A stretch of 64,000 nt of DNA from Phragmites australis. Lineage: Eukaryota; Streptophyta; Magnoliopsida; Poales; Poaceae. The notes below the pieces were generated by a model that was not told the DNA's origin, made no database searches, and was given only the letters and a program-made list of their open reading frames with translations. The first letter of the stretch is position 1. Each line of letters opens with the position of its first letter. This document shows positions 1-11,820 of the stretch, piece after piece. Position numbers and translations under genes: made by a program. Where the stretch lies: positions 25,086,501-25,150,500 of the forward strand of contig NC_084923.1 in assembly GCF_958298935.1 (NCBI RefSeq). Direction: 5' to 3'.

Positions 1-1159
1 CAGAAAACCAACACGAGGTAGGAGACTCTAGTAAAATCTCCAGACTCTCCAGATTTATCCGGACTCTCTGGGAAGTTTTCCTGACTCTCCGAGCTGCAGA
101 GCCTCCAAAAAATTCTCCGGATACTCCGGACTTCCAGTGGAAAACGCGTTCACTGTTTCATTGATCGATTTGACTCGCATGACGAATCTATGCTACATAG
201 ACATGCATATACACTATACAAAGGGTTCTACACCTCACTTGCACCCTAAACCCTAACGATATTTTAGTACAATTCAATGACCTTTTTTGGAAAGTCCGGA
301 CTACCCGGACATTTATCCAGAGTCTTCGAACATTGCACAGAGAGCAATTTTAAGGGGAAACTTTGGTTGATTTGATTCCAAACCAAAGAGCAAGGTTTTG
401 CAATGGCTCATGGGGTCTAGATCTTACTTACTAACCTATCAACTCGATTCTCTAGTTCAAATTCACCAAAATCTCATAATTGCTATAAAAACATCAAGAA
501 CTCGGGCATTTTGCAATGAAGCTCCAAAACTAGGATTTCGACCAACCCAAACACGCATTCGTGCCATGGGAGCGTAGGAGACTCACCTAAGGTACTTTGT
601 CAAGCTTTGGGACCATCGGATGAAGGGGGAAAAGCTCAGGAAGAGGAAGAACTCCGATGCTTCTTGTGCTTCAAGCATGAACACTGAAAGAGATCAAAAC
701 TGGCTTGAATGTTTCAGGAAAACGAAAATGAATTGGAGGGATGGGAAACTCATGAGCTCTTGATCGTGTGAGTACCACATGCTTACCTCAAATCCTTCTG
801 TTGAGGTCAGATTTTGGGGGAGAGGGAGAGAGTGCTCGAGAGAAGGAGGGAGAGAGGGAGCTCCTTGCTCTTGTGGCTGGTGGGGAGCACGGGAGTGAGA
901 GAGAGAGAGAGAGCATGGAGAGAGTGAGGGAGTAGGTGAGGGAGTGAGCTGGTGGGGCTTGCTAGCTAAGTGGGTCCCACATGTAAAAGAAGGAAGTCTG
1001 TTTTACTGCGAGAACGATTCTTTTCTCCCTCGAATTTCTTTGTCTCGCCTGATTGACTTCAAATGAAGTGCTCTAATGCGCCAAAATAAATTGCCTCGAA
1101 TTTAATCATGATACTAATGACGCATAAATAGACTTAAACGTGTGATTACGGATTCTGGA
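1..1159. other. Repeat-like non-coding sequence at window edge
   Basis: No credible coding frame. The first 330 bases are rich in short CTCCGGA/TCCGGAC-type words, and about 780-960 is a purine-rich GAGA stretch. This composition is common in the non-coding parts of grass LTR retrotransposons, so this is probably the inner or terminal part of such an element cut by the window edge. No LTR end can be fixed. Confidence 0.3.
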
Positions 1160-1720
1160 CATGACAAGTACCGTGGAGTCACCAATGCCATCTTCGAATC
1201 TTGTTGGTTGTGCCAGCTCCTCGCTGAGCTCTGTTGTCTGGTGACCAAAGCAACCGTTGTTTACCGCAACAACATTAGTGCGGTGTATCTCTCCACTAAC
1301 CTGGTCTAGTATCAACGAACTAAACATGTGGAGATTGACTTGCACTTTGTTCGTGCATGGTCTGCCGACTGTCATTTTCTAGGATTTTTCGATCTAGTCT
1401 CAACATATGTGAAGCTCCAAGTTGACACTATAGGAGGGTATTGGAATATCTTCATAGACTGAGTCCACATCACATGCCAGACCCGATCTGGAGGGGCAAC
1501 AACTGGATCAGCTACAGTACCAAACGTCAACAGGTTGGTTGCAATTGTTGTACAGATATAGATAATCTGATTTAAAGTACAGTTAGCGATATAATTGACT
1601 TAGAGATAAACTCCCTCTGTATATTGTACTATATATAGCCTCCAGGACTTCCTGAATAAATCAAGCCTGAGATTATTCCCCTACCACTAGTTTTTCACAA
1701 TACATGCCTGCATTGGCTGC
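1160..1720 (+). mobile_element. Ty1/copia remnant: RNase H tail plus 3' LTR start
   Basis: In the plus frame from about 1162 the translation follows the end of a copia RNase H domain: a GVTNAIFESCWL stretch, then YRNNISAVYLSTN (the conserved D/N-N-x-S-A motif), one in-frame TAG near 1310, and QRTKHVEIDLHFV. This order is diagnostic of copia polyproteins. Downstream, at about 1430-1440, a purine run (ATAGGAGGG) is followed by TATTGGAATAT, the usual arrangement of polypurine tract and LTR start. A TATA-like CTATATATAG lies near 1630, and AATAAA follows at about 1657. The stop codon and the missing upstream pol show that it is dead. An antisense ORF over 1106..1375 is a shadow. Confidence 0.7.
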
Positions 1721-3774
1721 ATGGAGAGCTAGCTGTTGGATCAAATATGGCAATGTATTGTACATTTTTGTCTTCTGCTAGATTTTAAATAATGCATTTG
1801 TCACAAAATGCGTAAAATTCAATAGAAAGGTACCTATTGTTTTCCTCTAACAAAGTTTCAAGAGAAAGAAAGAAGAATAATAAAAGAATTAGTAATTGGA
1901 TTTCCTGAATGAAAGATCAATACCATTTGATTTGCAACACGCAAAACTAGTATGCACATATCCAACTAGGATAGAAGTTTAATCTGCCCACTCTAAAAAA
2001 TTCAACCTTTTTTCGAGACGAGCGGAAGACTTTTGAGAAATGTTGTAACTATCGAAATGGAACAGGTATCAAAACAGGCAACTACAAGCGAACAGTGTTT
2101 TGGAATAGGTCCTCTATGTTGGTGATTCAACGAGCAAAATGTACAAACATAGGTTCCACATGGAGCTGTCCCGATCAAAAATCAACATCCACAATTTCAA
2201 TCTATGGAGAAGTCGCAGAACAATGATGATCGGAAAAAAAGATAAAATCCTTTAGTTGGATAAGGGACGTGTCGAATATCTAACTATTAAGTATATGCAC
2301 ATAAGGAGTACACCATAATAACTCCGGATATTACGGATTCAGATCTGCGAGACCTGGTATACTCGGAGATCTCGAAGACATATATTAGGAAGATCTCGAT
2401 CGGGTTAACCGATTCGAGTACGATTAGTATTCAAATTGGATTCATTTGATTTGTCTTGGGCAACAAGACAAATAATTCTCTATCAACTACGGCTCAATTC
2501 AAGATGGTACATCTACCTCAATATAAGGCGGTGACTCAAATCCCAAGGAAGGGAGGGAACAATCCATGCATACGTAATTCAAGGCAAGCAACACTAAAAC
2601 CCTAACAATTGGAGATAGTCGGTGATTTCAACCCTAAATTAGCTTAGATCCAATCCTCTCTATTCTAATAGGTTCAACCACATTGCTTATACTCAAAATA
2701 ATTAATATATGGCTACATCCACACATGACGTACTGTATTACTCCAATTAGGGGTCTAAACATGTATATATCGTGTATCTTATTTCCTGCTTGATCTTTGA
2801 TCTCGAATATACTCCTGTTTAATTATGGATATATTGTCGGATACTAATCTCCGATATGACGGATAGAGCCAAGTGGATCAAGGCGGTAGATTGTGAATCC
2901 ACCATACGCAGGTTCCATTCCTGTCATTTGCCTATCACATTATTGCAAATTCTAAAGATACAATTTTCCATAAAGTATCGCGAGGAAACAAGGGGAAGAT
3001 GAAGGTCCGTATATCCCTTTCCTTTAACTTTAAGGAATTTATCCTTGGCCATCCATGCACATCGAAATCACCAAGTGGTGAACTGAGGATGACCAGTTAG
3101 ATGCGAACCCGATCGCTCACTTGTGGACTGGGTTGTAGATGATAGTAGCTAGAGTATTTGTGAAGATACCCATGACGGCCAAGTTGGATCAGTTGCTGCT
3201 ATCATCTGCCTGCAGCCAAGCAACCAACCACTTGGTTTGCAGATTGCCAAGTTGCACAGCTCTAATAATGTCCCAGAAACATTTGTGCTTAATTTGCTTT
3301 CCACGGACAGTTGGACTGGATGCGTGCCTTTTGTACTGTGATGTCGATGCTCGCAGTCACGATGATCATTCTTTCCAGTCCCGAGTTTACTTTACTGTGG
3401 TTTTCAGAATGCAATTTTGTTCACCAGTTACTGCCTCAAAGTAGCTATAAAAGAAACGGTTTGCATTTTGCCAAAAACAAATTGAGAGAAACTTTTTGTG
3501 CAATTCCAGGGTAAAAAAAATAGCTACTCCGCATTCTGTGGCATCCTAAGCACTCCAGCGATAGTTAAGCTACCAAGTCTTATTGAACTTCAGCTTCAAA
3601 GGCACAGTAATTGTGCAATGAAGCAGATCTGAACAACAGAGCACGCTGGTGGTTTGCCCTGCAACAGAGTGACCTTTCAGTAGATACTTGGGGCACTCAC
3701 ATGACATATAGTCAGAGCCAAAATTTATGTAACAACATTCACACCTACACACGATACATAATACTAGAGAGAGT
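1721..3774. other. Intergenic, nothing recognised
   Basis: AT-rich sequence with only short, unsupported ORFs, for example 3139..3444. No repeat ends, RNA gene or conserved protein motif could be identified by eye. Confidence 0.4.
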
Positions 3775-4062
3775 TCAGTTACACAGATCCAACAACAGCA
3801 CTGAGATTTTGCCTTGTAAGGAAATCTCAAGAAAAGTTTCTCTAACAAGCCAGTCTTGGCTCGGATACGCAAAATACAGTATCAAGAATGAGGGTAACGC
3901 CAACAACACTGTGATAAGAGTGTACAATAACAAGACCGCTGTGCTGGCAGGGATCGCATAGAGCACCATGAGGAGGGAGAAGAACACCAGAGGAAACTTG
4001 GCAGTCAGGTGGACCAAGAAGGACAGTGACTTACGCAGGCGAAGCTTGTACCCTCTCTTCAT
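3775..4062 (-). CDS. Small two-helix membrane protein, hypothetical
   Basis: An ORF of 95 codons with a true ATG. An in-frame TAA stands immediately upstream of the ATG, which fixes the start. The product begins with a basic segment (KRGYKLRLRK) and then has two adjacent hydrophobic stretches, roughly residues 15-35 and 38-66, separated by a short PAS turn. It ends with a mixed tail. The pattern resembles small uncharacterised plant membrane proteins; I recall similar sequences annotated as embryogenesis transmembrane protein-like in cereals, but this is memory and not a search result. The first 75 residues look more protein-like than the tail, so the real gene may splice out before the stop. 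A palindromic TATA box lies about 260 bp upstream. It could be a gene fragment. Confidence 0.4.
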   Translation of the reverse strand: MKRGYKLRLRKSLSFLVHLTAKFPLVFFSLLMVLYAIPASTAVLLLYTLITVLLALPSFLILYFAYPSQDWLVRETFLEISLQGKISVLLLDLCN

Positions 4063-4318
4063 TTAGGAGAGGGATACCATGGCCAGCATGATTTATACAT
4101 TGGACGGCGATATGTCAACCTGTGGCGGAAGGGGACGTCTTATGGGGTTTGGATACCATGCATTTCCATTGGCTCTACTGCTGCTTGAGGAGAGCCACGG
4201 AGTATGTTGCTCACTGTGAATAGTGCTGGAATTTATGCAAACTTTAACGTTCTTTTGGGCCGTGTTGGGCTGCCAGGGCTGGCCTTTCTTTCTGTTTCGG
4301 TCCAATCCAGTATGGGCG

Positions 4319-4332
4319 CCGTATATATACGG
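4319..4332. promoter_or_regulatory. Palindromic TATA box, possible bidirectional promoter
   Basis: CCGTATATATACGG is a perfect 14-bp palindrome containing TATATA on both strands. It sits upstream of the minus-strand ORF at 4062 and also upstream of a GC-rich plus-strand stretch (4350-4870) that looks like a leader. Use in either direction is inference. Confidence 0.35.
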
Positions 4333-5569
4333 TCTATCTAGGGTTGGAAAGCAGGACGGGATTTTTCCTTGGCCGCTCCGTCCGATGGCTCCTGGGGGCT
4401 GGCGGCGGCAACGCTCCGGCCGATTCTTTGGACGGATGCGCTGGTTGCAGCAGCATCAGGAGGGATGGATCTTTGGGTGGTCGCGGGAATCTCGCAGGGA
4501 TGAGACTGCGGCTCTCTGGATTGAGGATAAGTCCCCTATCTCATTCTCTCTGGCTTTTACTCTCTGGGTGCGACGGCATAAAAGTGGCTGATTACCTCCC
4601 TTGTGTTCTAGCTCGGAGTTGGATCAAGACCTAGATCCTGAGTCTCATCTTGGGTTTTCTTTGGTGATCTACCCGAGAGTGAATGCTCTGTTGGTGGCCA
4701 GAGCTGCAACGCTGAAACTCATCCGGATTGCAGTGGCAGTTCGGTTCTAGGCTTTGTATCTCCGATCTCCTCTCATCGCCGGCAACGGAGGGTGATTGGT
4801 TTTCTGGGTCAGCGGCGCATTAGCCGTGCCTAGCCAATCTTCATTTTGATCTCGATCAAAGCTTTCACTGTGAGTTTCTCTGCCTCCTATTCTGTTAACT
4901 TGCTCTGTGATGATGATATATTGAGATTGGATTAATAGATGGGTACAATAGCTAGATCTGTGATCTGGGCAGTGTGCTGAAATCCCTAATGTTTACATCT
5001 TGTCATAATTCTTCTGAGTAAGTTGTATGCAGAAATGGATGTATGTTGATTGCAAGTTTATGCGCTCAGGTTAGAACTGGTGCTTGTGACATAGTCAGTG
5101 TTTGCTTAGCTTATTCTGTGATGAATATATATGTTGATATATTCTGAGATATCCAGTCATTCTATTCTGCGATTATCTCTTGTGCTGGACAACCTGGTTG
5201 ATCCTTTGTTGGCTAGAAGAATTATGTAATAGGGTTCTTTTCAGTCACTGTCCAGAACTATTTTAATGTCTGTCCAGATTCTCTAAGCTAGATGAAAACC
5301 CTTTAATAGTCCAATCTATGATATTGAGGAAAGAACAATTAGGGAGCAAGACTTTCATGTTTTGGGGCCAATTGTTAACTTATTCTGAGAGCCCAGTATT
5401 TTGTTTTATTTTCTGCTATCAGTTTGCTGTGCAGATTATACTCATATGCTTTATCTTGGTATTCAGCTACTGTTGGTACTCCTGTAGAGGTATTTTCTGC
5501 TGTTATTCTTACTTCTTTCTGCAATATTATATTTATAGTTGGAATAAGGTATATGCTCATTATATGGCA
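4333..5569 (+). other. Leader-like sequence without a recognised coding region
   Basis: From 4350 to 4870 the sequence is GC-rich and ends at a plausible splice donor (CACT|GTGAGTTTC at about 4870). This is followed by T-rich, intron-like DNA. The arrangement resembles a plant 5' untranslated exon plus first intron, but no downstream coding exon follows on this strand before the antisense RING pseudogene. It may be the orphan 5' end of a gene or a captured promoter. Confidence 0.2.
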
Positions 5570-5895
5570 CTATATTATACTACAAATAGCAGAACGTGAT
5601 CGTGCACGCTCACCATTCATTCCCACAACCATCCAAAGAAGGAGGTAGTTTTTGTGTGGGAATGTGAGATTATTCCGATCGTAAAGTATGCGGAGTGATA
5701 GAAGGTTGCACCATAGACAGCAAATGAAGAATGGTGGCAGGATGCAGTTCATTAAGAATAGGATGCAGTTCTTACACATGGTGTGGCCGCAACAAAGCAC
5801 ATAAGGCACGTTCTCTACTATGTTGAAAGACTCCAAACATATTGGGCATTCCAGACCTTCCCTGCTTGTGCATGAGGACGCCTCATCATCAAATC
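5570..5895 (-). pseudogene. Truncated RING-finger (C3HC4-type) protein pseudogene
   Basis: The minus strand encodes GLECPICLESFNIVENVPYV, then LCCGHTMCKNCIL, CLWCNLLSLRILY, and LTFPHKNYLLLWM. These are the signature blocks of a conserved plant RING/U-box superfamily protein, whose usual role would be E3 ubiquitin ligation. The first RING pair (CPIC), the CGH..C..C block and the final C-x2-C are visible. About 15 residues that family members carry between KNCIL and the last pair are missing, so the finger spacing is wrong. A TGA interrupts the frame just upstream of the FDDEASS stretch, and no N-terminal exon follows. The 3' side ends in a stop after about 23 residues beyond the LLLWM block. 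It is a decayed partial copy. Confidence 0.75.
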
Positions 5896-7170
5896 AAGCA
5901 GCACTGGAAGAGGTGCACTATAATTTGGAGGACTCCTTTTCCCCAACCCAGACGCCCAAGCATTTGATGCAAAACCCTACATCTCAGTAAGCTATCTTGA
6001 AGACCCAGATTTTACTTGCATATTTTTTTTTCACTTGGGGATAGACCTGAAAGACCAAGTAAATCATGTATCAGGGCAATGGTATTAAAAAGATGACCGA
6101 AATATTATCATTGTTATCAAAGGAAGTAGGCAAATGACAAGCAGTCATATAAAAAGTAGAATGCACAGCAGAAGCAGAATTACAGGAGATACCAAACAGC
6201 TAACAAGCCCTTTTAAACGACCCCCATGAGCATAACTTGAATGTTACTAGTTATAGTTCTATCCTTAAAGACTATTGTAAAAGCCCGATTTTCACCATAG
6301 ATTAAAAATCTAATTTTTTATATACAAAAGAAGACTAAAAGAGTAAAATAAATAAAACCTAAAGTATATACACACATAAAGGTGTATATAAAAGGTTTTG
6401 TTTTTGCTTGCAATTGTTATATATATGTTTCAAATTGTTTTAATATATACATATATGATTTTTTATAAGTATATTAATTATACATACTGCATATATACCT
6501 ACATATATGTATGTATAAGTACAAAAGAAATAGAATGGAAAAGGAAAAAGAAAAAGAAAAAAAGAAAGAAACCTCACCTCGGCCGCCGACACCCTCAGCC
6601 CATCTCTCCACCCGGCTGACCGGCCTACATCCCGGTCCATTCCTCTCCCTCTCTCCCTCTCGCCTCCCCTTATTCTTTTGCTCTGGACCATGATCCAGAT
6701 GAGCCGGCCCATCTCCCGCGCGACAGTGAGCCAGCCCAGCTGCGTCATATTCTTCCTCCTCACTCTCCTCTCCTTTCTCTCTGTTGTTTTCCGGCACAAA
6801 CGCGGCACGAGAATACTCCGAGCCAATCCGCTGTGCCAGAGCCGATTGACACCAGGAGATCGACCAAATAGATTCGCCAGAACTTCTAGAAGAGATAGAT
6901 AGCTCGAACTATCTCCATTTGAGCCCGAGCGAAATCCGAAATCGAGTTAGGATTAAATCCGCCGGCCGAATCCAGATCTTTCAAAAATCCGGATGAAACC
7001 AAGGTGGATCCTTATTATAAATCAATTAGGTAGTCTCCGTATGTATCGCGCCATATTTTGCCTAATTTATCTTTCCCTGAGCGCGTTTGAAACTAGAGAA
7101 GAACCTGGAACCGCCACAGATTCCTTCTGAAACCTAACCGTACTCGATCTCCTCCCCTCTTTCCTCCCGA

Positions 7171-7180
7171 CTATATATAC
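7171..7180 (+). promoter_or_regulatory. TATA box in LTR-like sequence
   Basis: CTATATATAC preceded by a CT-rich stretch and followed about 25-30 bases later by a CA-rich start region. It is consistent with an LTR promoter driving plus-strand transcription. Confidence 0.35.
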
Positions 7181-8293
7181 AAGACCCTAGAGCCTCCACA
7201 GAGCACCCCAAGAGTTTCCCCCAACATATCAATGCAAAACCACCACCGGAACCCCTCTTCCGTCGAGCTCCGAAGAACCTCACCGCCATAGCTCGTTGCC
7301 AAGCCCCAGAGAAGATCTTCGATGACAAAACGTCCCCTAGGTTAGTTCGCCTTGGTCTCTCACTTCTGTGCCGCCGCTCATCGTCAAGAACCGAGCCCCA
7401 TAGCATAGTTCCTGCCAAACTCCGGCGAGACGCCGTCGGGATCGAAGCCGCCGCCGCCGTGCTGGAGAAGGAAGAAGTCGTGCCGTCCGATCTTGCGTGC
7501 GCGGACGAAATTAGATCATCGTGTACCCCTTCGATACATTAAATCCGAGACGTCCGATCTAGATCCGACGATCCATAGTTAATGAGCTGGCCCAGTTAGC
7601 CTGTCTGTTGGCGTGTCGCCCAGTGAGCAGCCGTGTCAGCATCACATAGGCATTAAGGCTGGCCACATCACCGAACACAGTCAGCATTTTAATTAACCTT
7701 TTTTAATAATTTCTATTGGCTGACTTCATAAATTTTTATTACGCAATAAATAGTATTTCTAGTACAAAATGTTTCTGATAATTAGAATGAAATTGATAAT
7801 AATTTTAACAATGTTTAATGATGTTTTAATGACATTTATTAATTCTATTTAATGTTTTATGGGGTTAAATAATTCAAATAAATTCCAAAAAATCCTAGTA
7901 AATCCTGAAAATAATAGATTGCTCTCAAAAAATTCTTAAAAAAAATCCTAATCACATAATTTCACATGTAGTTAATCTGTTTGTCATGTTTTAATCTTTC
8001 GAAAGTCTTTTATTTTATCCGTTCTTTCAACAAAATTTCTAGAAAAGCCTAGTCTATTGAGTGATGTTTTTTGCTGTTTATTATTTGGTTCTTTTTTTAT
8101 ATTGGTGTTCATTTATTGTCTTTTCGCTTATGCTCGCGAGTAGACGTCAATGTTACGAAGAAGCTAGAAGGACTTTAGGATCAAGACTTTGAAAACACAT
8201 ATAAGTATTGTGAAAACAAGTTGTGTTCTTGACTATATTGATTTTAATTTTTAAAATATTTTATTTTACAAACATGCATTCTAATAATATGGG

Positions 8294-8954
8294 GAAATGA
8301 ACTATTTATCACTAAATAGCGACTTGTTCTACGATTCGCCATCGAATAGGTATGGTTTCCTTCCATGCCATCAAATAGCAAGTTTCTTCCTTGTATGCCA
8401 TCACCTCCATTAGGCATCCGTGGACCTCCATTGGACATTGTAAAAAGACCATTTTGCCTATATTGCATTATGTGAGTAATTTTCCTCATACCACTGCGAA
8501 TAACTAACCAAATTTCTCTTGCAAGTATGCGGCAAACAAAAGCTACAAAAAATTATCTTTTAACACTTAGTTTAAAATAAAAAAATTGAATATATATTGT
8601 ACATTCAAAAGTCTATCCATTGACTTGCTATTTGAATGTATAATATATATTCAATTTGTTTTTTCAACTTTAAATTGAGTGTTGAAAGTTGATTTCTTGT
8701 AGCTTTTGTTTGCCGCATATTAGCAACAGAAATTTGGTCAGTAATTCACAATGGCATGATGAAAATTACACACATACTAAATTAGGGGCAAAATGGTCTT
8801 TTTATAATGTCTAACGGAGGTCCACAACCTGCCTAACGGAGCTGATGACATAAAAGGAAGAAAACTCGCTATTCTATGCCTTGGAAGGAGACCAGACCTA
8901 TTCGATGGCAAATTGTAGAACCAGTCGTTATTCAGTGATAAATAGTTCATTTTC
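8294..8954. repeat. Foldback (long inverted repeat) element, 661 bp
   Basis: The left arm (8294 to about 8610) and right arm (about 8640 to 8954) are reverse complements over more than 300 bp with scattered mismatches. The outer ends read GAAATGAACTATTTATCACT and, on the other strand, GAAAATGAACTATTTATCAC. The loop is only about 30-50 bp. No transposase is encoded. The form fits a foldback or MITE-type element. A transcript would form a long hairpin. No clear target duplication could be set. Confidence 0.8.
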
Positions 8955-9593
8955 TTTACTAATATCGATAGGAATTCCAAGTTAGGCTTTACCGTAGCTT
9001 TCCTTTATCATCCTTATCGCTATAGTTATGGTTGTGATTTTGATTATGGAAGGGTAGGACATGCTTAGCCCTTGCTTTGGGATGGTGATCATGATAATGA
9101 CTCAACTAAATATGATAATGGCCTTATGCAACTATGATAAAAGATGGAAGTATAATTTTTGTAGTAACATGGAATTAAGATTTCAGCAAGTGGCTTGGAC
9201 AAGATTGGTACAGGTTGTACGGTTGGGTTTGTGGTAGTCTTGCTCAAATCTAAGGACTAGCTCATAGAGCGATCTTTCCGAGTTAACAGTACAACCACAA
9301 GCCTGGTATGGGATGGGCCTAGCCGATTAATTTGCTTTACACTTAACATAGTGTAGACCATTTGGTTGCATAGAATGGAACGATGTACTTCTATGGTTTC
9401 CATAAGGCGTAAGAGAGGACTTCCATTGTTGAGGTGTATTCAGGCGGCGGTGTGTGAAACCTTAGTGGATATGCACATGTTGAGAGAGACTTTGTAAATG
9501 CTTTGTAGTGGTCTCTCGGCACACACCTCGAAAGTGTATAAGGTACCGATGGGTACTGGCAAAAGAGTTGATCATAACTTTTGGGAAAAGTAT

Positions 9594-10447
9594 TAATGGA
9601 ACCCACTAGGATTTGTTCCTGATCCTTCGATGAGAGTTGGGGATAACTTCGATTTGGGGTGGATTCGACGTTGGCTGTCCGACTACAACGACCACAAGGG
9701 GCTGCGCCTTAGCAACAGGTACACCGTCTCCGTTGGTGATGTTCTTGCCGTGCCAAGAACACCGCTGCTCCTGCTAGCAATCGAGAACAAGCAAGAACAA
9801 GATGAACAAGCAAATAACTCACAGAATGAAATCCAAAGGATTGATCTGAATCACAAGTTGGGGTCTTGAATCAAGCAAATCGGGTGGTCTGATCGACACA
9901 CGCGTTTACAAGGAAGTAGCGGTAGCTAACTTGCATCTAAACAAAACCCAACCTTGCTCCTGGTGGCTGGAGGTTCTATTTATAGGTAGAAGGCAGCCAG
10001 GAGGTGTGGGATGAAGAAACCCTAACACAAGATGGGCCCCTAGTGGGCTGAACTAGATACAAGGACCTCAGCTCAAGACTGGAGGTCTAAACGTCTTCTG
10101 GTCGATTCTGAGCAGCTCCGGTGGAGTTTTGCAATGAGGTTGGATCCATTTGAAAGTAGACTTCAAGATCTTTTCAACAAGTACTCATGGGCCTCAAACA
10201 ACCTTCGGAGTCAAAAAATATGGGCCAAGCAATTTGGGCCAGCCTGGCTGTCCGAACTTGATGTCCGAACCTGATGTGCAAACTTCTGCAGCTTGAAGAT
10301 CTTGATGTCTGAAGTGGACGTCCACACTTGAGTCATCTGGTTCTTCTCCCATGTTCCTGATAATTGAGTTGTCGTGCCCGAGCTCTTGTCATTGATCCTT
10401 ATTGTGCAGTAGGTGTAGTTGTATCGTTGGAAGGGATGTCCTCATCA
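9594..10447 (-). repeat. 3' LTR of the CRM-like element
   Basis: 854 bp, matching 15665..16518 over its full length. On the minus strand it starts TGATGAGG and ends CCATTA, so it ends in TA and not the canonical CA. This reading is supported because it gives the perfect AGTAT target duplication. A TATA box (CTATAAATAG on the minus strand) lies at 9976-9985. Confidence 0.92.
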
Positions 10448-11034
10448 TCCTCCCCTTCTTGCAGTTGAGTCGTCCTCGACTCAAGGTTATCTTCCTCTCC
10501 CAAATATGGTTTCAAATCTGCAATGTTAAATGTGGGGCTGACCTCAAAATCTGCAGGCAACTCAAGCTTGTATGCATTATCATTGATCCTTGCTAGCACT
10601 TTAAAAGGACCATCGGCTCTAGGAAGCAACTTAGACTTTCTCAAATCAGGGAACCTATCTTTTCTCAAATGCAGCCAAACTAAATCACCCGGTTCAAAAG
10701 TAACATGCTTCTTTCCTTTGCTACCAGCAAGTTTATATTTAGCATTCATGTGCTCTATGTTCTCTTTTGTGGTCTCATGCATTTTTAACATCAGCTCAGC
10801 ACGTTGTTTAGCATCAAAATTCAATCTATCCGAAGTTGGAAGAGACAGCAAATCAATTGGGGCACGAGGCACAAAGCCATAAACAATCTCAAAAGGGCTC
10901 TTTTTAGTAGTAGAATGTTGTGAACGATTGTAAGCAAACTCAACATGAGGCAAACATTCTTCCCACAATTTTATGTTCTTCTGTAAAACAACCCTAAGCA
11001 TGGTAGATAAAGTTCTATTCACAACCTCAGTTTA
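10399..11034 (-). pseudogene. Integrase C-terminal part of CRM-like pol
   Basis: A 207-codon open frame that continues the integrase frame after an in-frame TAA at 11032-11034. It starts within the NRTLSTMLR block after the catalytic glutamate region. It contains FAYNRSQHSTT and PFEIVYG, then the GPFKVLARINDNAYKLELP barrel-like domain and the FNIADLKPYLGEE tail. The frame then passes through the polypurine tract and ends about 49 bases inside the 3' LTR. The stop at 11034 stands where related proteins have glutamine (DGQTE), so a single C-to-T change explains it. The C-terminal tail in place of a chromodomain is the reason for the CRM suggestion. Confidence 0.8.
10448..10461 (-). other. Polypurine tract of CRM-like element
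   Basis: On the minus strand AAGAAGGGGAGGA ends directly at the 3' LTR start. It would prime plus-strand DNA synthesis. It is also translated, as part of the QEGEDDEDI tail. Confidence 0.8.
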
Positions 11035-11820
11035 TCCATCAGTTTGGGGATGACAAGTAGTGGAAAATAATAACTTAGCCCCCAATTTAGTCCACAAGGT
11101 TCTCCAAAAATGACTAAGAAATTTTGCATCTTGATCGGAAACAATTGTGTTTGGCACTCCATGCAATCGAACAATCTCACGAAAGAACAAATCAGCAACA
11201 TGAGTAGCATCATCGGTCTTATGACATGGTATGAAATGTGCCATCTTCGAAAATCTATCCACAACTACAAAGACACTATCCCTCCCCTTCTTTGTTTTAG
11301 GCAGTCCTAAAACAAAGTCCATAGAAATATCATCCCATGGTGCACTAGGAACAGGTAGAGGCATATACAAACCGTGAGGATTAAGGCGTGTCTTAGCTTT
11401 TTGGCATGTTGTGCAGCGAGCAATGAATCTCTCCATGTCTCTCCTCATCTTGGGCCAAAAGAAATGACTAGCAAGGATGTCATCTGTCTTCTTCACACCA
11501 AAGTGTCCCATCAACCCTCTTCCATGCGCTTCCTGCAACAATAACAAACGCACGGAGCTAGCTGGAATGCATAGCTTGTTAGCTCTAAATACAAACCCAT
11601 CATTGAGGACGAATTTGTTCCACGTTTTTCCCTCCTTGCAATTTAGCAACACATCTTTAAAATCAGCATCTTGTGCATATTGCTCTTTTATTGTTTCCAA
11701 GCCAAAAATTCTGATTTCACTAAAACTTTTGAGCTTGAATGCGATGCACTTTTGAGCCAAAAATTCTGATTTCACACAAGAGCGCCTTCGACACATTGAA
11801 AGATAGGTTAACACATGCAC
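11032..11820 (-). pseudogene. Integrase core of CRM-like pol
   Basis: The frame holds the H-H-C-C zinc finger ([13 protein letters not shown]... with [11 protein letters not shown]) and the integrase core: SMDFVLGLP with the first aspartate, VSDQDAKF with the second, and the frame ending in a TAA at HPQTDG just before the glutamate block. The first 50 residues or so ([16 protein letters not shown]...) are not typical of the RNase H connection. This marks the scar of a deletion. A 21-base word occurs twice here, at 11700-11720 and 11755-11775. Confidence 0.85.

Larger units (their letters stand above)
6275..9588. mobile_element. Degenerate LTR-retroelement-like sequence, left part
   Basis: The stretch begins with TGTAAAAGCCCG, a common start of grass LTRs, and has no coding frame. 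It carries a TATA box at 7171. The text resumes on the far side of the gypsy insertion: removing 9594..16518 and one AGTAT copy rejoins this sequence to 16524 and onward (ATAACCTCTGTAGAG...). That continuation runs to about 17.27 kb. The identity as an old LTR or non-autonomous element is inferred from its style, and the outer right end was not found. Confidence 0.35.

Noticed and set aside
6440..6826. 128-codon minus-strand ORF with a charged product
   Set aside because: K/R/E-rich translation of a purine-rich tract in LTR-like sequence.
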